Numbered from the stretch's first letter, positions 29,916-39,812 are shown. The stretch is 64,000 nucleotides of DNA from Nakazawaea peltata (GCA_001599355.1 BCGQ01000001.1:2297135-2361134), one strand, 5' to 3'. Numbers and translations: made by a program. Notes: generated by a model not told the origin, from the sequence alone.

Positions 29916-32219
29916 TCATAGGCGCAAGAGGTCCAGTTCCGATTCGGAACTCAAATGCGACATACTTCTTTCAGAAATGGAAATTATACGAGCAATGGAT
30001 TCTGTGTTTTCGGAGATCGGGTCAGCGGAAGAAAATCCTTGATGAGTATCGAAGCTTAGATGATCCGAGATAATTGGTGTGATATTCTTGTCTTCCAAAA
30101 ATGAGGTCAGCTCCGCACACCACACCAACAAGTCATCTACCCAGCATCTTACTATCCACCAAGCTCCAAAACTCTTCCCTTCAAGTAATGTTATTTCCCG
30201 TAAAACATTTGTAAGGAGGGAACTAAGACAAAGTAAAAACATCCTTGGGGCTATTGAGGGGAATTTTGTAGGTAAGTTAACTAGGAAACTAGTCCAAAGA
30301 GTAAATGACTTTGGAAGCGATTCGGAGCTCGCTTGTAATAAATTCGGAACTTCGACGGTACAAATCTCGTGGACCAACTCAATGTATGATTCATCAGCAC
30401 AAGGAATCTCCTTATCGATAATATCTCTGAAATTGCAACTGTTCCAATCATGTTTCATTTTCAGGATCTCCATAGGATCGCTTAAAATCTTCAACAGAGG
30501 CTGCGCGGATTTTGACACTCTCATCAACCTGTTGAGGAGGGAGCAAAAATTAGAGGCTTGATCCACCTTGGCTTTGGTGAAATCATTGGGAGCTGGGAAG
30601 CTTTTTAAAGAAACACTTAACTCCGATGCAAAACTGTCTGAAAATTCCTTCAACTTACGGACATAGTTGGACGGAATAACTTCGGAATCGAACCTCGCTA
30701 AAACCTTGATTATGTGCTGATAAACAACCAAATCACAATGAAGAACCCATGGCCTTGCAGGCATAGAAACATAAACCTTGAATATTCCTGGTGGTAAATG
30801 CGAATGAAATGAATTTATGTAATTAATAAGAGTCTTGATGCTTAAAAATCTAAAATGCCGAAGACTCGTCATGCAGTAGACGTTATAGAGATACTCGAAT
30901 GCTGCAACGTCAGGAGAGTTTGTAATGGGATGAAAAAATGGGAGGAGAGGCTCAAATTTCAATTGGGAAAAGTTACCTTGTTGAATACTCTTTTGATTCA
31001 GTTTCATGTCTTCATAAGACCGGAAGTTAAACTTCATAGATGGCCTAATAAGCTGTTTCAAATCGGTGTCCAAGGTGGAGGAGACGGATGTCGAACTAGT
31101 GATCGAGGGGAAATGAGCACTAGATGAAGCACATGAGGTTATAGAAACTGGTGAACTGGCTGGTTGATCGGGTGGACTATTAAATTGTAATCCTTCAAGC
31201 AGCTCAGAACTCTGTTTAGGTGATGAATTCTCGGTATAAGATTCGTGGAACTCATCTTCGATGCCATTGTCAACTAATTCAATACCGACATAATGATATT
31301 TACTCTTCCCACGGACACCCAATCGCCTTGTGGAGATAGCGGGAAATAAAATCTTGACTAATTTACCCAAAGAAGCTGCTGACATGGAACTCAATTTGCT
31401 GGATGAACAGATCCGGACATATCTCAGATAAATATAACCTCGAGGAACCTTCAGCACAGGATTTGATACACAGTTCTTCATTAAGTAGCACATGGCAAAT
31501 AATTGGCGTCTTCTGTCAGTGATATAATTTGAGTCACGAACCTTTTTTGCAGCTGGGAAAAGAGTAGAGAGCCAAGGGGGAATTGATTCACGACTAACAT
31601 CATCCAGAACCAATAAAAGATGAGCCAATTCGTCTAAACTCATCTCATTGACCAGTTGCAGAGCTATTTTACGAAGCTCATTATCAAACTCATCGCCAGG
31701 AAGAGCATGATCCGAGCGTCGTCTTTTATGTTTCATATGATCGGCAGGAGCCTCTGAGGGATTACTTACGATGGCTGATGCAAGAGGAGGATACCTTTGA
31801 GGTTGTGACAAAGGGAACTGGTAGGTAGGCATAGGAATGGAAATATCGGAATGGACCACAACGGGCCGCTGAGGGAATGCAGGATTGCGTGGTTGTAATG
31901 AATTGTTGGCAATTTGTTGCTGAATGATCTGATTCCTCTGATGCTGCAGAAATTGTAATTGTAATTGTTGTTGTTGCTGTTGTTGTTGCTGCATTAGACG
32001 AACCAAATATGCCTGATATGCTGGTGAATCAAGAGAAAGTTGTTGGGAAAGATCATGGTTTGAAGAACCTCCATCTGCCTCCGCCAATGGAGCCAAATCC
32101 AAGTCTGTGACAGCGCCATCGTGTTGAAATACTGATCCGGTATTATCACGAGACATACCATAACCGCCAACAGAATCATGCTCGGACTTCATAGAAATCT
32201 TCCTAGAGGAGTCGGCCAT
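29916..32219 (-). CDS. RFX1: RFX-family transcription factor
   Basis: Winged-helix RFX DNA-binding protein. In yeast Rfx1/Crt1 represses DNA-damage genes such as the RNR genes through Tup1-Ssn6. 767 aa (811 in S. cerevisiae). A Gln run lies at about 77-100. The RFX DNA-binding domain (about 259-313) is clear: PRGYIYLRYVRICSS and TRRLGVRGKSKYHYVGI, the latter being the recognition helix and wing. The long C-terminal part contains the conserved extended-dimerisation-like segment of the family. RFX1 and RFX2 paralogues exist in some yeasts, so the exact orthologue is uncertain. Head-to-tail with the SET/MYND gene, 200 bases upstream of it. Confidence 0.85.
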   Translation of the reverse strand: MADSSRKISMKSEHDSVGGYGMSRDNTGSVFQHDGAVTDLDLAPLAEADGGSSNHDLSQQLSLDSPAYQAYLVRLMQQQQQQQQQLQLQFLQHQRNQIIQQQIANNSLQPRNPAFPQRPVVVHSDISIPMPTYQFPLSQPQRYPPLASAIVSNPSEAPADHMKHKRRRSDHALPGDEFDNELRKIALQLVNEMSLDELAHLLLVLDDVSRESIPPWLSTLFPAAKKVRDSNYITDRRRQLFAMCYLMKNCVSNPVLKVPRGYIYLRYVRICSSSKLSSMSAASLGKLVKILFPAISTRRLGVRGKSKYHYVGIELVDNGIEDEFHESYTENSSPKQSSELLEGLQFNSPPDQPASSPVSITSCASSSAHFPSITSSTSVSSTLDTDLKQLIRPSMKFNFRSYEDMKLNQKSIQQGNFSQLKFEPLLPFFHPITNSPDVAAFEYLYNVYCMTSLRHFRFLSIKTLINYINSFHSHLPPGIFKVYVSMPARPWVLHCDLVVYQHIIKVLARFDSEVIPSNYVRKLKEFSDSFASELSVSLKSFPAPNDFTKAKVDQASNFCSLLNRLMRVSKSAQPLLKILSDPMEILKMKHDWNSCNFRDIIDKEIPCADESYIELVHEICTVEVPNLLQASSESLPKSFTLWTSFLVNLPTKFPSIAPRMFLLCLSSLLTNVLREITLLEGKSFGAWWIVRCWVDDLLVWCAELTSFLEDKNITPIISDHLSFDTHQGFSSADPISENTESIARIISISERSMSHLSSESELDLLRL

Positions 32220-32574
32220 GGCTGCCTTAGAGGCGACACAAAATAAAAAAAAAATGCAATGAAATGTGCAACAAGCTATTGATTCAGCTTAAAATGTCCA
32301 AGACCCTCTCTACCTATCTAATTCCAACAACTCACAAATCACCAATGGCTCGTTTACGGTCCTCTATATATATGCAGCAGGAGTGGGATCAGAAAAAAAT
32401 GTATCAGAGAAGAGAAATAGCCCGAATCAAAAAATTTCCTAAATAGGCACAATGGCTTAGAAAGTGAGACATTTTGAAGGGATCAGAGACATAAAGAGAG
32501 ACAATTTATTAAGAAGCGCAGGGGGGTTTAAAATTGGAAGTTAGGAGTTCGGAAGTGATTAAACGCCGAGGAGA
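32220..32574. other. Intergenic region RFX1 / CENP-B-like
   Basis: 355 AT-rich bases with the RFX1 promoter. A short + strand ORF here shows no coding signature. Nothing else seen. Confidence 0.5.
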
Positions 32575-34683
32575 TTATTTATTTGGATCTCTTCTAAATA
32601 GACTTTTGCCCGCCAATTGAGTGCCGAATTGGTTGCCGTCGCGCGGGAAGCTCCCCCAGTTGGTTTGGCTCAGAGATGTCGCCAGATCTGCGCTCGTCAT
32701 CCCTATTTTGTTGCCCGGTTGCGCATACGAAGGATAAGGAAATATTTGTGGGACGGAGGGCTCTTTATCCAGCAGATTGTTAGTATCGAAAGTGAAAACC
32801 TGAGGAAGATCACTTTTGTTTTTCTCTGCCTCAAATTGTCGCTGTTGATATTGGTTGAATTCTATAAACATATTATTTGTTGAGATATTTTCATCCCGAC
32901 GTCTCTTACGTTCCACTTTCTCTTTGATCGCTTCATCATTCATATATTTCTCTAGGAAACTGAGATTCGATTCTCGAACAAAAGTCGACATGAACATACT
33001 AAACATTACCAGTGATTCACTTGTTTGATGCAGATCAAAAAATGGTTTAATTTGATGCAATAAAGCTTGTGTAGTTTCTTGTAATTCAGATAAATCCCCG
33101 TGATCCCCGAATAATTTTTGCGTAGGACCCTTTTCGGACAATTCAGTCTCTTCGTTTCCTAAGCCGGTTGCACCTGCAATTCCCGACCCGACATCTTCTG
33201 CTATCTCATTTTTTACAAGGAGTACAATATCAATATCGGACATCCGCTCATTCCCCACAGCCTCCTCGGCCGGAAAGATAAATCTATCGATTGTAGTAGT
33301 GAACCGAATTAAGTTCCGATCATCAAAGATCTTGAGCAATCCAATTAATTGAGATTCTTTATTTTTGTCTCTAAATGTGAACATCCGATGATCGTTATTT
33401 TCATTAGAATCATTGTTCTCTCCCATAGATGGCATCAATCCGGAAAATTGGAAACATTGTTCCCGTAGATCTTTATATTCCACCACCAATTCTTCCCACA
33501 GTCGATATATGAATCCTATTAGATCTACTTTAGTAAATTTAAGATCACTAAGCCCACAAACTAATCGCTTCAAGCACAATTGTAAAATATTATCTTTCAC
33601 CATGACTTTGAAAAGTCTCGATATTCCATAAGATAATGGGCTATATTTAAGATCATTTAATGACTTGGCAAAAAATATCAACTCTATGTTGGGAATCTCA
33701 GTCATTGGAATAAAATGCAGGTACAAGTTATCGACCAATATAGCAATCTTCTCTCCCTTTGGAATACTATCATGTAACAGTTTCAAGTAATGGTAGAAGA
33801 TTTCCTCTGTGACCAAACAATTTTTGTTAATAAATAAATTTCTATGGTGTGTTACCCCTTGAAATCGAGTATTTGTCACAATCATTGGAGGAAATCTGCT
33901 TGAACCATCACCATTAACTAATAAACCAACTACAACTCTACGACTAGGATCCGGAAAAGACAAATCGCTCAATGAAGAGATTCTTGAGGGTACTTGTTGT
34001 TTAGAATGGAGATAATCCAAATGATCACAAAAGCTGACCTCATCAAAATTATAAATCTGATGAGGTTTATAGCCTTGAAGTAAAGCTTTAATACGAGCTT
34101 TTTCTTGATCCAAGGTCACAATTCCCTGTTGAGCTGGATCCGAGTGATATTCCTGCATGATATCTCTTGTTGTAGCATGTCTCTTCTTGAAATGATGTAA
34201 CCAACCAGTGGATTTGTCTATCAAACCTGTTTCGTCCGAAAATGATCTATGAAATTCTGCCCATTTAGTCAAGAGCATCCTCTCAGTACAACGTAAGTTT
34301 TCATTTAACAGTTGTTTATAGTAATATTCAAGGCATTTATTAGGCCCTGGAAATTTGAACTTGGGTTTAGTCTTGTACAGATTAGTACCACCAGTGATCC
34401 TAAATTGTTCATATTCTTTCCTAAGAGCCGGCTCTTGAGACACCCATCTATTCAAACTAGATCTAGTCACTGCAAACTCCCCCAATCTTTTGAAATGTTC
34501 CACTGTAGCGATTTGACTTTTCTTATCTGATTGTTGATGCCAATCCAAGACCTCGATCTTTTGCAGTAACGTAGCACGAGGAAGCTTCTTGTCCTCTAAG
34601 TCTCTCTTTTCCTGACCACTCGAAGATGTCCCCGAAAGCAATTCCGGGTCTGCAACAATAGTTCCACTGCTCTCGACACTCAT
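32575..34683 (-). CDS. Domesticated CENP-B/pogo-type transposase, probable DNA-binding regulator
   Basis: 702 aa. An N-terminal psq-type helix-turn-helix (about 38-90, LLQKIEVLDWHQQSDKKSQI) is followed by a second CENP-B HTH (about 108-178, LTKWAEFHRSF and STGWLHHFKKRH). A DDE-1 endonuclease fold spans about 205-360. The first two acidic positions are present (D214 in YNFDEVSF, D318 in ILVDNLYLH). The third, normally in a LDQGI motif, is Ser351 in SPLSYGISRLFK. The loss suggests a non-catalytic host protein. Budding yeasts keep such genes as PDC2/RAG3-like thiamine and glycolysis regulators, and fission yeast as Abp1/Cbh1. No terminal repeats were noticed and the frame is intact. Which regulator it is cannot be told. 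Confidence 0.75.
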   Translation of the reverse strand: MSVESSGTIVADPELLSGTSSSGQEKRDLEDKKLPRATLLQKIEVLDWHQQSDKKSQIATVEHFKRLGEFAVTRSSLNRWVSQEPALRKEYEQFRITGGTNLYKTKPKFKFPGPNKCLEYYYKQLLNENLRCTERMLLTKWAEFHRSFSDETGLIDKSTGWLHHFKKRHATTRDIMQEYHSDPAQQGIVTLDQEKARIKALLQGYKPHQIYNFDEVSFCDHLDYLHSKQQVPSRISSLSDLSFPDPSRRVVVGLLVNGDGSSRFPPMIVTNTRFQGVTHHRNLFINKNCLVTEEIFYHYLKLLHDSIPKGEKIAILVDNLYLHFIPMTEIPNIELIFFAKSLNDLKYSPLSYGISRLFKVMVKDNILQLCLKRLVCGLSDLKFTKVDLIGFIYRLWEELVVEYKDLREQCFQFSGLMPSMGENNDSNENNDHRMFTFRDKNKESQLIGLLKIFDDRNLIRFTTTIDRFIFPAEEAVGNERMSDIDIVLLVKNEIAEDVGSGIAGATGLGNEETELSEKGPTQKLFGDHGDLSELQETTQALLHQIKPFFDLHQTSESLVMFSMFMSTFVRESNLSFLEKYMNDEAIKEKVERKRRRDENISTNNMFIEFNQYQQRQFEAEKNKSDLPQVFTFDTNNLLDKEPSVPQIFPYPSYAQPGNKIGMTSADLATSLSQTNWGSFPRDGNQFGTQLAGKSLFRRDPNK

Positions 34684-34932
34684 CCTCGATCTTTGGCGAT
34701 GACCTTACTGAAAATGGGACTCTTTGCTATATAAACAACAAAAAATGTATTGCGGATACTTCCAAGAAATGGGAATTTTGTTTTTACGAAATCTTATTTT
34801 TATGCGCTTAATAACAATTTTAGGGATAAAGCTATTTATTACTGCAAGAAAATGATAATTATGGAGAAGGGGAAATGCAAAAACTAATATGGGGCGAATT
34901 GAAAGGGTGGGACAAGTCCTGGCTGGCAAGAT

Positions 34933-36183
34933 TCATCTCCTTGGGGAAGGTGTGAAAACAGAAGAAACGAAATCGTTAAGAACAAATCCGCTTCCTCTCT
35001 TTCCAGGAGTAACAGGGGGGCTAAATTTATGAGCACCTCCTGGAACAAGTCCACTAGCACTTATGGCACTGCCAGGGACACCTGAACTTGACAGACCAAA
35101 GAAATGCAGTGATGAACCCAAAGGAGTGGATCCTAACGCGTTTGCAGCCAGGATTCCCAGCGATGTAGGAGGTGTGGAGTTAATAATACTGTTATTTGCA
35201 ACAGCAGAACTTGACAGGAATAATCTTTTTGGTGTAGTTGGTAAGATCTTCCTTGATTGCAGAGACAGTGAAGGCAGTGGAGATGGAGAGTTGGCAAAGA
35301 ACATCAATAACTCTGCAGCATGTCCTGGGGTGCCGAATTTTTGTTGTTTCGATTCAGATCCTTTCTTATCTCCATGAGCATTAGGGGTCTTATTTGGATA
35401 CAAAACCTTATGGGAGAAGGTGGAAGTAGGAGTCTTAAAGTTGGAATTCCTGGAACTGGTGATTTTGGCCTTAGGAGTCGAGAGTAACTCGGACATCAGA
35501 GAATTTGCATGAGGATCATCTGGTAAATTAATTGTAGGTACATTACTTCTGTCCTGATCCCTGCCTTCATTAGATACTAATGTGGCCAGCTTTCTTGGAG
35601 GAGTCGAAGGTACTTGTGGCTTATTCATATTGTATAAAGGAGACAATGATCTGTTAGAATGTGGCAAGTCATCAGACTCCGGATGTAAATTGTTATGTTT
35701 TTTAGTTGGCGACTCATAGTCGTCAGTTTCGTAATCGTCATAAAATTCACCCATCGACATGCTAGATTTATTAGAGGAGGATCTTGGTAGAACATTACCA
35801 GCCTTGTTGTTGTCAACTCCAACCAGACCAAGAGACTGATGTGATCTCTTTCTTGAAGGATGTGCTTGTGAAGATGGAGGTGTAGGCAAAGTTGGTTGTT
35901 GATTGAACTTAATTGGGGACGAACTTAAACCATTGAAATTGGAAGGCGAATTTGATGCATATTGTTCAGTCTTATTTTTGGCCTTCAATAAACGAGACTT
36001 CAATTGGCGAGTTATTCTGGCAATCTCGGCTCTTTTCAAAATGGTCTCAGCAATAACCTTTTCGTCTGGTAAAGAGGCGCTTCTCGCGTTGATCTGACCA
36101 GTACCAACCGCGCTTCCAGTTGAGGTCGGATCCATCGAAAGATGTGCCGAGTGTTCGGAAATATCTTGTTGTGGAATTCTCAT
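34933..36183 (-). CDS. Whi5/Nrm1-like G1/S transcription repressor
   Basis: 416 aa, mostly disordered and Ser/Pro-rich, with many SP/TP sites suggesting CDK control. Two conserved blocks are visible. A basic helix (about 46-75, ILKRAEIARITRQLKSRLLKAK) resembles the GTB box of the Whi5/Nrm1 family that binds SBF/MBF. The segment FGTPGHAAELLMFFANSPSP with the following TTPKRLFLSS resembles Candida Nrm1/Whi5 proteins. Such proteins bind Swi4/Mbp1-Swi6 and repress G1/S genes. Nrm1 versus Whi5 is unresolved, but MluI boxes upstream favour an MBF-autoregulated Nrm1. The start ATG at 36183 is clear. Confidence 0.6.
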   Translation of the reverse strand: MRIPQQDISEHSAHLSMDPTSTGSAVGTGQINARSASLPDEKVIAETILKRAEIARITRQLKSRLLKAKNKTEQYASNSPSNFNGLSSSPIKFNQQPTLPTPPSSQAHPSRKRSHQSLGLVGVDNNKAGNVLPRSSSNKSSMSMGEFYDDYETDDYESPTKKHNNLHPESDDLPHSNRSLSPLYNMNKPQVPSTPPRKLATLVSNEGRDQDRSNVPTINLPDDPHANSLMSELLSTPKAKITSSRNSNFKTPTSTFSHKVLYPNKTPNAHGDKKGSESKQQKFGTPGHAAELLMFFANSPSPLPSLSLQSRKILPTTPKRLFLSSSAVANNSIINSTPPTSLGILAANALGSTPLGSSLHFFGLSSSGVPGSAISASGLVPGGAHKFSPPVTPGKRGSGFVLNDFVSSVFTPSPRR

Positions 36184-37608
36184 TCTAATGGTCTGAGATC
36201 CTTCTTATACGTCAGAACAGTATCTGATCTATAAAATCAAAGTAGTTTCTATTAGTTTCGCAATTTTAGTTTAACCCAAGCGGAACACCAGTTTATTTTA
36301 TTTAAGAAGGAAAATTCCTGTCGTATTATGACAAAAAAAATTTTCTTTCTTTTGTTTGGCCTCCTTCCTAATTCTGTTAGGACCTATTATGTGCAGAGAG
36401 ACCAGCGGAAAAAAATGGAATTTCAGAGTTGCTGTTCTTGGTATAAGTGAAACCTTGATGCAGAGGTTGGTTGATTGAGGGAGGAACCGGAGCAATGTTA
36501 TTTGCAACGGCAATTACTTTAAATTTATTATTTGTCGGCAGTAATCCTTAAAAAGAAATTAGACAATAAAAACCTCCCTCCCAAAGGGAGAGGAAAATAT
36601 TTAAGACGCACACCGGTGTTCTCTGTACGTTATTTATCGTCCCGATTAGGAAAAATACGTGAGGATGGCACGCGCGTCGGTGTGCTGGATTATGGAAGTT
36701 TGCCTCAATTTTAGTGCAGATGCCTAGAATATCTGTATGGTGATGTGTAATATCGATCCTGAAATGGATGGTAGATCTTACATAACGTTAATAAGGATGG
36801 CTTGGATTGAGGATTTAGAGGAGGCTGTTTGAGAAAATAGTATCAGACATACGCGTATTAGGAGGAGATAACACACCAACGGATGATCACAACGGCACCA
36901 GTTCTAGACCCAATATCAATATACATCAAAGCTCTAGGCATGGTTCCATCTAATGCTATTATTCAACCTTCTCTCACATATAGTATGTGCATGGCATTAA
37001 TTTAGCACTCGGACGATCCTAGGCGACGCGTTAATTTAGGCAAATTTTTTTCTTCATTCTGTTCACCACAAGGGAAACGCGGCATATTATAGGCAGCCCA
37101 ATGCAAGACGATAAGGCCGGAGAAATTACGAAGAGTTAATGTGACATATTCTACGGCATATAGTACAAGTGACTGGAACTCCACAATGCTCAATAGCAGA
37201 TTCCACCATGTATCTGCAATGTTAATCCTTTACCTATTAAGGTATTGATTGTCTCTGGTATGAGTTTTGTTAAACAAAAATTATGTCACGGGATAATAAA
37301 AGTGGCACTCTAAAAGCGGGTATTGACAAATTATTATACCACACCACCCTACATACTCTTCTTCTCAGATTTGTTACTTCGCAGTCTCCTTAACTTCCCT
37401 TTTCCCTTAACTTCCTGAACCTCCCTAAACTCTCACTTCTCATTTCGTCTATATTGGCCATTCACACACGACCTCAATCCCCTTTCCCACACAAAAAATG
37501 TAAGGAAAAATTTTCGTAAGTAAAAATTTTCCCTATAAATTGAACCAACTATTGAAGCACTTCTTAATATATTAGTGGATCTCGAAAGCTGAGAATCTTA
37601 TAGAAGAG
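36184..37608. other. Long divergent intergenic region
   Basis: 1.4 kb without a believable gene. It holds poly-A/T tracts (about 36330-36360), the MluI boxes and C/T-rich sequence near 37380-37480. Short ORFs (for example 36532-36714) lack homology and codon structure. An unannotated ncRNA is possible but not supported. Confidence 0.5.
36851..37031. promoter_or_regulatory. MluI cell-cycle boxes (ACGCGT)
   Basis: Perfect ACGCGT at 36851-36856 and 37026-37031, plus ACGCGCGT at 36670-36677, in the divergent region between the Whi5/Nrm1-like gene and SEN2. ACGCGT is the MBF site. The boxes are about 490-850 bases from the repressor ATG. Function is inferred. Confidence 0.45.
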
Positions 37609-37803
37609 ATGAATTCATTTTGGTAAGTTGATCACAATGCTCAAACGAAATTTACATGATGATAAAACTTTTGTTGCTTGAATAATCAATGTGAGCACAA
37701 TGATTTCTCAATAGACTACAACGGTATCTGACAGTTACAAAATTTCTATGAAAGGGCGGTTAAGATGGAGGAAGTTTGCAAGTACTAACATTAGGATATA
37801 AGA
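37609..37803 (+). promoter_or_regulatory. Probable SEN2 5'-UTR intron with junction-spanning uORF
   Basis: GTAAGT at 37623 and TACTAAC at 37784-37790 followed by ATTAG (acceptor 37794-37795) define a 173-nt intron just upstream of SEN2. The only ATG before it (37609) starts ATGAATTCATTTTG. After splicing it reads MNSFWI and stops at TAG (37800-37802), one base before the SEN2 ATG. No in-frame extension of SEN2 results. Confidence 0.6.
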
Positions 37804-38901
37804 ATGTCGAAGAGAAAAGCTCATCTCTACGGATTATATGCTAGTCCATTGCCTATCTCCTTGACTAAATGGAGTATAAAGCAAGTTATATTTGGGTTTG
37901 ATATAGAACAATCCCAGATCGATGTCATTTATAAAGAATCGTGTTTCCAAGCACTGGATGAGGTTTCATCTTATAAGCTTTGGCATTCTGGATTCTTTGG
38001 CAAAGGGTCTTTAAGTAGATCTGAGCCGACTTTTGCTATGCGTACCACCAAAAAATTGGAACAATTACTGCTGGGAGAAGGGCTGGCCCCAACACCGGAA
38101 GAAATTACCCATTTCAGACGTTTAGAGCGACTGGATTTCAAGAAGAAACGTCTTGAGCTTGAAAAATTAGAAAATGAGTTCAAGATCTCAGGAGATAAGG
38201 ATGAACTTGAAAGAGTAGAACAGATGAAGCTGAATTTGACTGCTTTACAGAAAGTCAAGACACCTATCGAAGAGCTTCGTCGGAAATACAAAGGAGTTTA
38301 TGATTCTTCGAGTTTGTTACAGACTCGTGAGTATCAGGAGTTGGTTGAGAGTCCTGAATTGGTGGGGACCCTCGAGTATTTACAACTTTCTGGTTACGAG
38401 ACATTGTTTCTTTCTTTGATCAATCGTATCGAAGTGAAACATGAGGATGGTACTCTAATTCTATTCAAAGAATTAGTATCCCTCTGTCTTGGTGTCAATC
38501 GGAAGCTCTTGTATAAATTCATTGTATATTATTATTACCGTTCTTTAGGATGGTGTGTCAGAAGTGGAGCGAAATTCGCCTCGGATTTCATCATCTATGA
38601 CAAAGGACCGGTCTTTTCACATGCTCAATTCTCAATTTTGGTCGTCGATAACGAATCGTCGATACCTTGGGTTCAGATGACTTCCATTAACAGAGTAGTT
38701 AATGGTGTTAAGAAACAATTGGTGTTGCAGTATGTAGAACCTATTCATGATCTGAACCTTTTAACACTTGGAGAGTTTGATGCACTTGAATTCCAGGATG
38801 AATTCGATGTACGCTCAAGTTTTGTAACTCACATACTTAAGGCTTATAAAGTTCGTGAGATTGGTTTCAATAGATGGAATAGTACGAGAAATCGGGATTA
38901 A
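37804..38901 (+). CDS. SEN2: tRNA-splicing endonuclease subunit Sen2
   Basis: Catalytic subunit that cuts the 5' splice site of pre-tRNA introns; in yeast the complex sits on the mitochondrial surface. 365 aa (377 in S. cerevisiae). The C-terminal nuclease domain (about 225-350) has YYYYRSLGWCVRSGAKFASDF. The predicted catalytic triad is Tyr265 (IIYDKGP), His273 (FSHAQF) and Lys304 (GVKKQLVL). Y-to-H and H-to-K spacings (8 and 31) equal those of the yeast enzyme (289/297/328). A charged coiled-coil insert lies at about 95-165. The ATG at 37804 directly follows the acceptor of a predicted 5'-UTR intron. Confidence 0.93.
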   Translation: MSKRKAHLYGLYASPLPISLTKWSIKQVIFGFDIEQSQIDVIYKESCFQALDEVSSYKLWHSGFFGKGSLSRSEPTFAMRTTKKLEQLLLGEGLAPTPEEITHFRRLERLDFKKKRLELEKLENEFKISGDKDELERVEQMKLNLTALQKVKTPIEELRRKYKGVYDSSSLLQTREYQELVESPELVGTLEYLQLSGYETLFLSLINRIEVKHEDGTLILFKELVSLCLGVNRKLLYKFIVYYYYRSLGWCVRSGAKFASDFIIYDKGPVFSHAQFSILVVDNESSIPWVQMTSINRVVNGVKKQLVLQYVEPIHDLNLLTLGEFDALEFQDEFDVRSSFVTHILKAYKVREIGFNRWNSTRNRD

Positions 38902-39317
38902 TTTGGGGGGTAAGATTTATTTAATATTAATTAATTGCATTCTATTATAAGTGTAAGGTGTGGGTAGTAACTGTGCTTCTCGGTATTAGGCTTCTCGGTA
39001 CTGGCCTGCTTGGTACTGGCCTGCTTGGTACTGGCCTGCTTGGTACTGGCTTACATGGCTACTTGGATTCCGTCCTTGGATTCCTCCTTCGGCTTTTCTT
39101 TTAATTTCCCTATTAGGTAAAAAATTGAAAATGACAACTAAGAGATTTTGTTAGTGGTTTTGTTAGCGATTTGTAAGGGAATTTGTTAGGGAACTTACTG
39201 AGATTTTACTAGGAATTTACTAAGATTTTCCTAGGAATTTTACTGAGACTTCTAGATTTTACTTGAGAACACTTCACCAACTCCCAGTATTTACATCAAT
39301 ACACACCATACTATACG
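38902..39317. other. Intergenic region SEN2 / LCL2
   Basis: 415 bases. Beyond the 15-bp tandem array it holds a second degenerate run around TTACTAGGAATTT / TTTGTTAGGG (about 39145-39245) and then the LCL2 promoter. Confidence 0.5.
38966..39055 (+). repeat. 15-bp tandem repeat (TGGTACTGGCCTGCT)
   Basis: Exact 15-base period. Clean copies begin at 38996, 39011 and 39026, a variant at 39041, and degenerate copies at 38981 and 38966. Lies in the SEN2-LCL2 intergenic region. Confidence 0.85.
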
Positions 39318-39653
39318 ATGATTTACCTGACGTTATTGTTATTAGGAGGAGCTTCAGTGACATCTGCCAACATCTTCGATTTCTTCCATGGAGGTCAGTT
39401 TGGTGGAGAGCATAGAGAACAACACAGACAAGCTCCATTCAATTTACTGGAACAACTCTCGAAGGCAAAGTGTGATAAATATTTATGTCAAGACACGATG
39501 AAATGTGTGGAAAAGAAGGTGGATTGCCCTTGTCCTTTCCCTGATCTGCAATTGAAATGTGTATTACCAGATCAATCGAATTACTTCTGTTTGAGCAAGG
39601 ATAGTGGGAAGGATTGTGGGTACGTTGAGAAGGCATGGAAAGGATTAATTTAA
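39318..39653 (+). CDS. LCL2: Lcl2-like secreted/ER protein
   Basis: 111 aa with a signal peptide (about 1-17, MIYLTLLLLGGASVTSA) followed by a Gly/His-rich stretch. A Cys-rich core (CDKYLCQDTMKCVEKKVDCPCPFP, then LKCVLPD, FCLSK and DCG) matches the fungal long-chronological-lifespan protein 2 family, thought to act in ER quality control. Slightly shorter than S. cerevisiae Lcl2 (131). Start and stop are clear. Convergent with SCS2, with 159 bases between. Confidence 0.88.
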   Translation: MIYLTLLLLGGASVTSANIFDFFHGGQFGGEHREQHRQAPFNLLEQLSKAKCDKYLCQDTMKCVEKKVDCPCPFPDLQLKCVLPDQSNYFCLSKDSGKDCGYVEKAWKGLI

Positions 39654-39812
39654 TAAAATAGAGGATAATTTATGATCGATTTACAATGTAGTCAGTGGTA
39701 AAAGGTAATCTTTATTTTATATTCAGATAAACACAAATAATGGAGAACAGACTTTAGGGACCAGGAAGATGGCAAATGATATATGTGGATGATAATAATT
39801 TTGGACCAAGAT

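Noticed and set aside
32776-32790. TACTAAC on the minus strand inside the CENP-B-like ORF
   Set aside because: It lies in continuous coding sequence (DTNNLL) with no donor that would improve the protein; taken as chance.
32575-34683. Active DNA transposon
   Set aside because: No terminal inverted repeats or target duplication noticed, the third catalytic Asp position is Ser, and the gene is embedded among housekeeping genes.
36532-36714. 60-codon ORF in the divergent region upstream of SEN2
   Set aside because: No homology, no conserved features and atypical composition; judged fortuitous.
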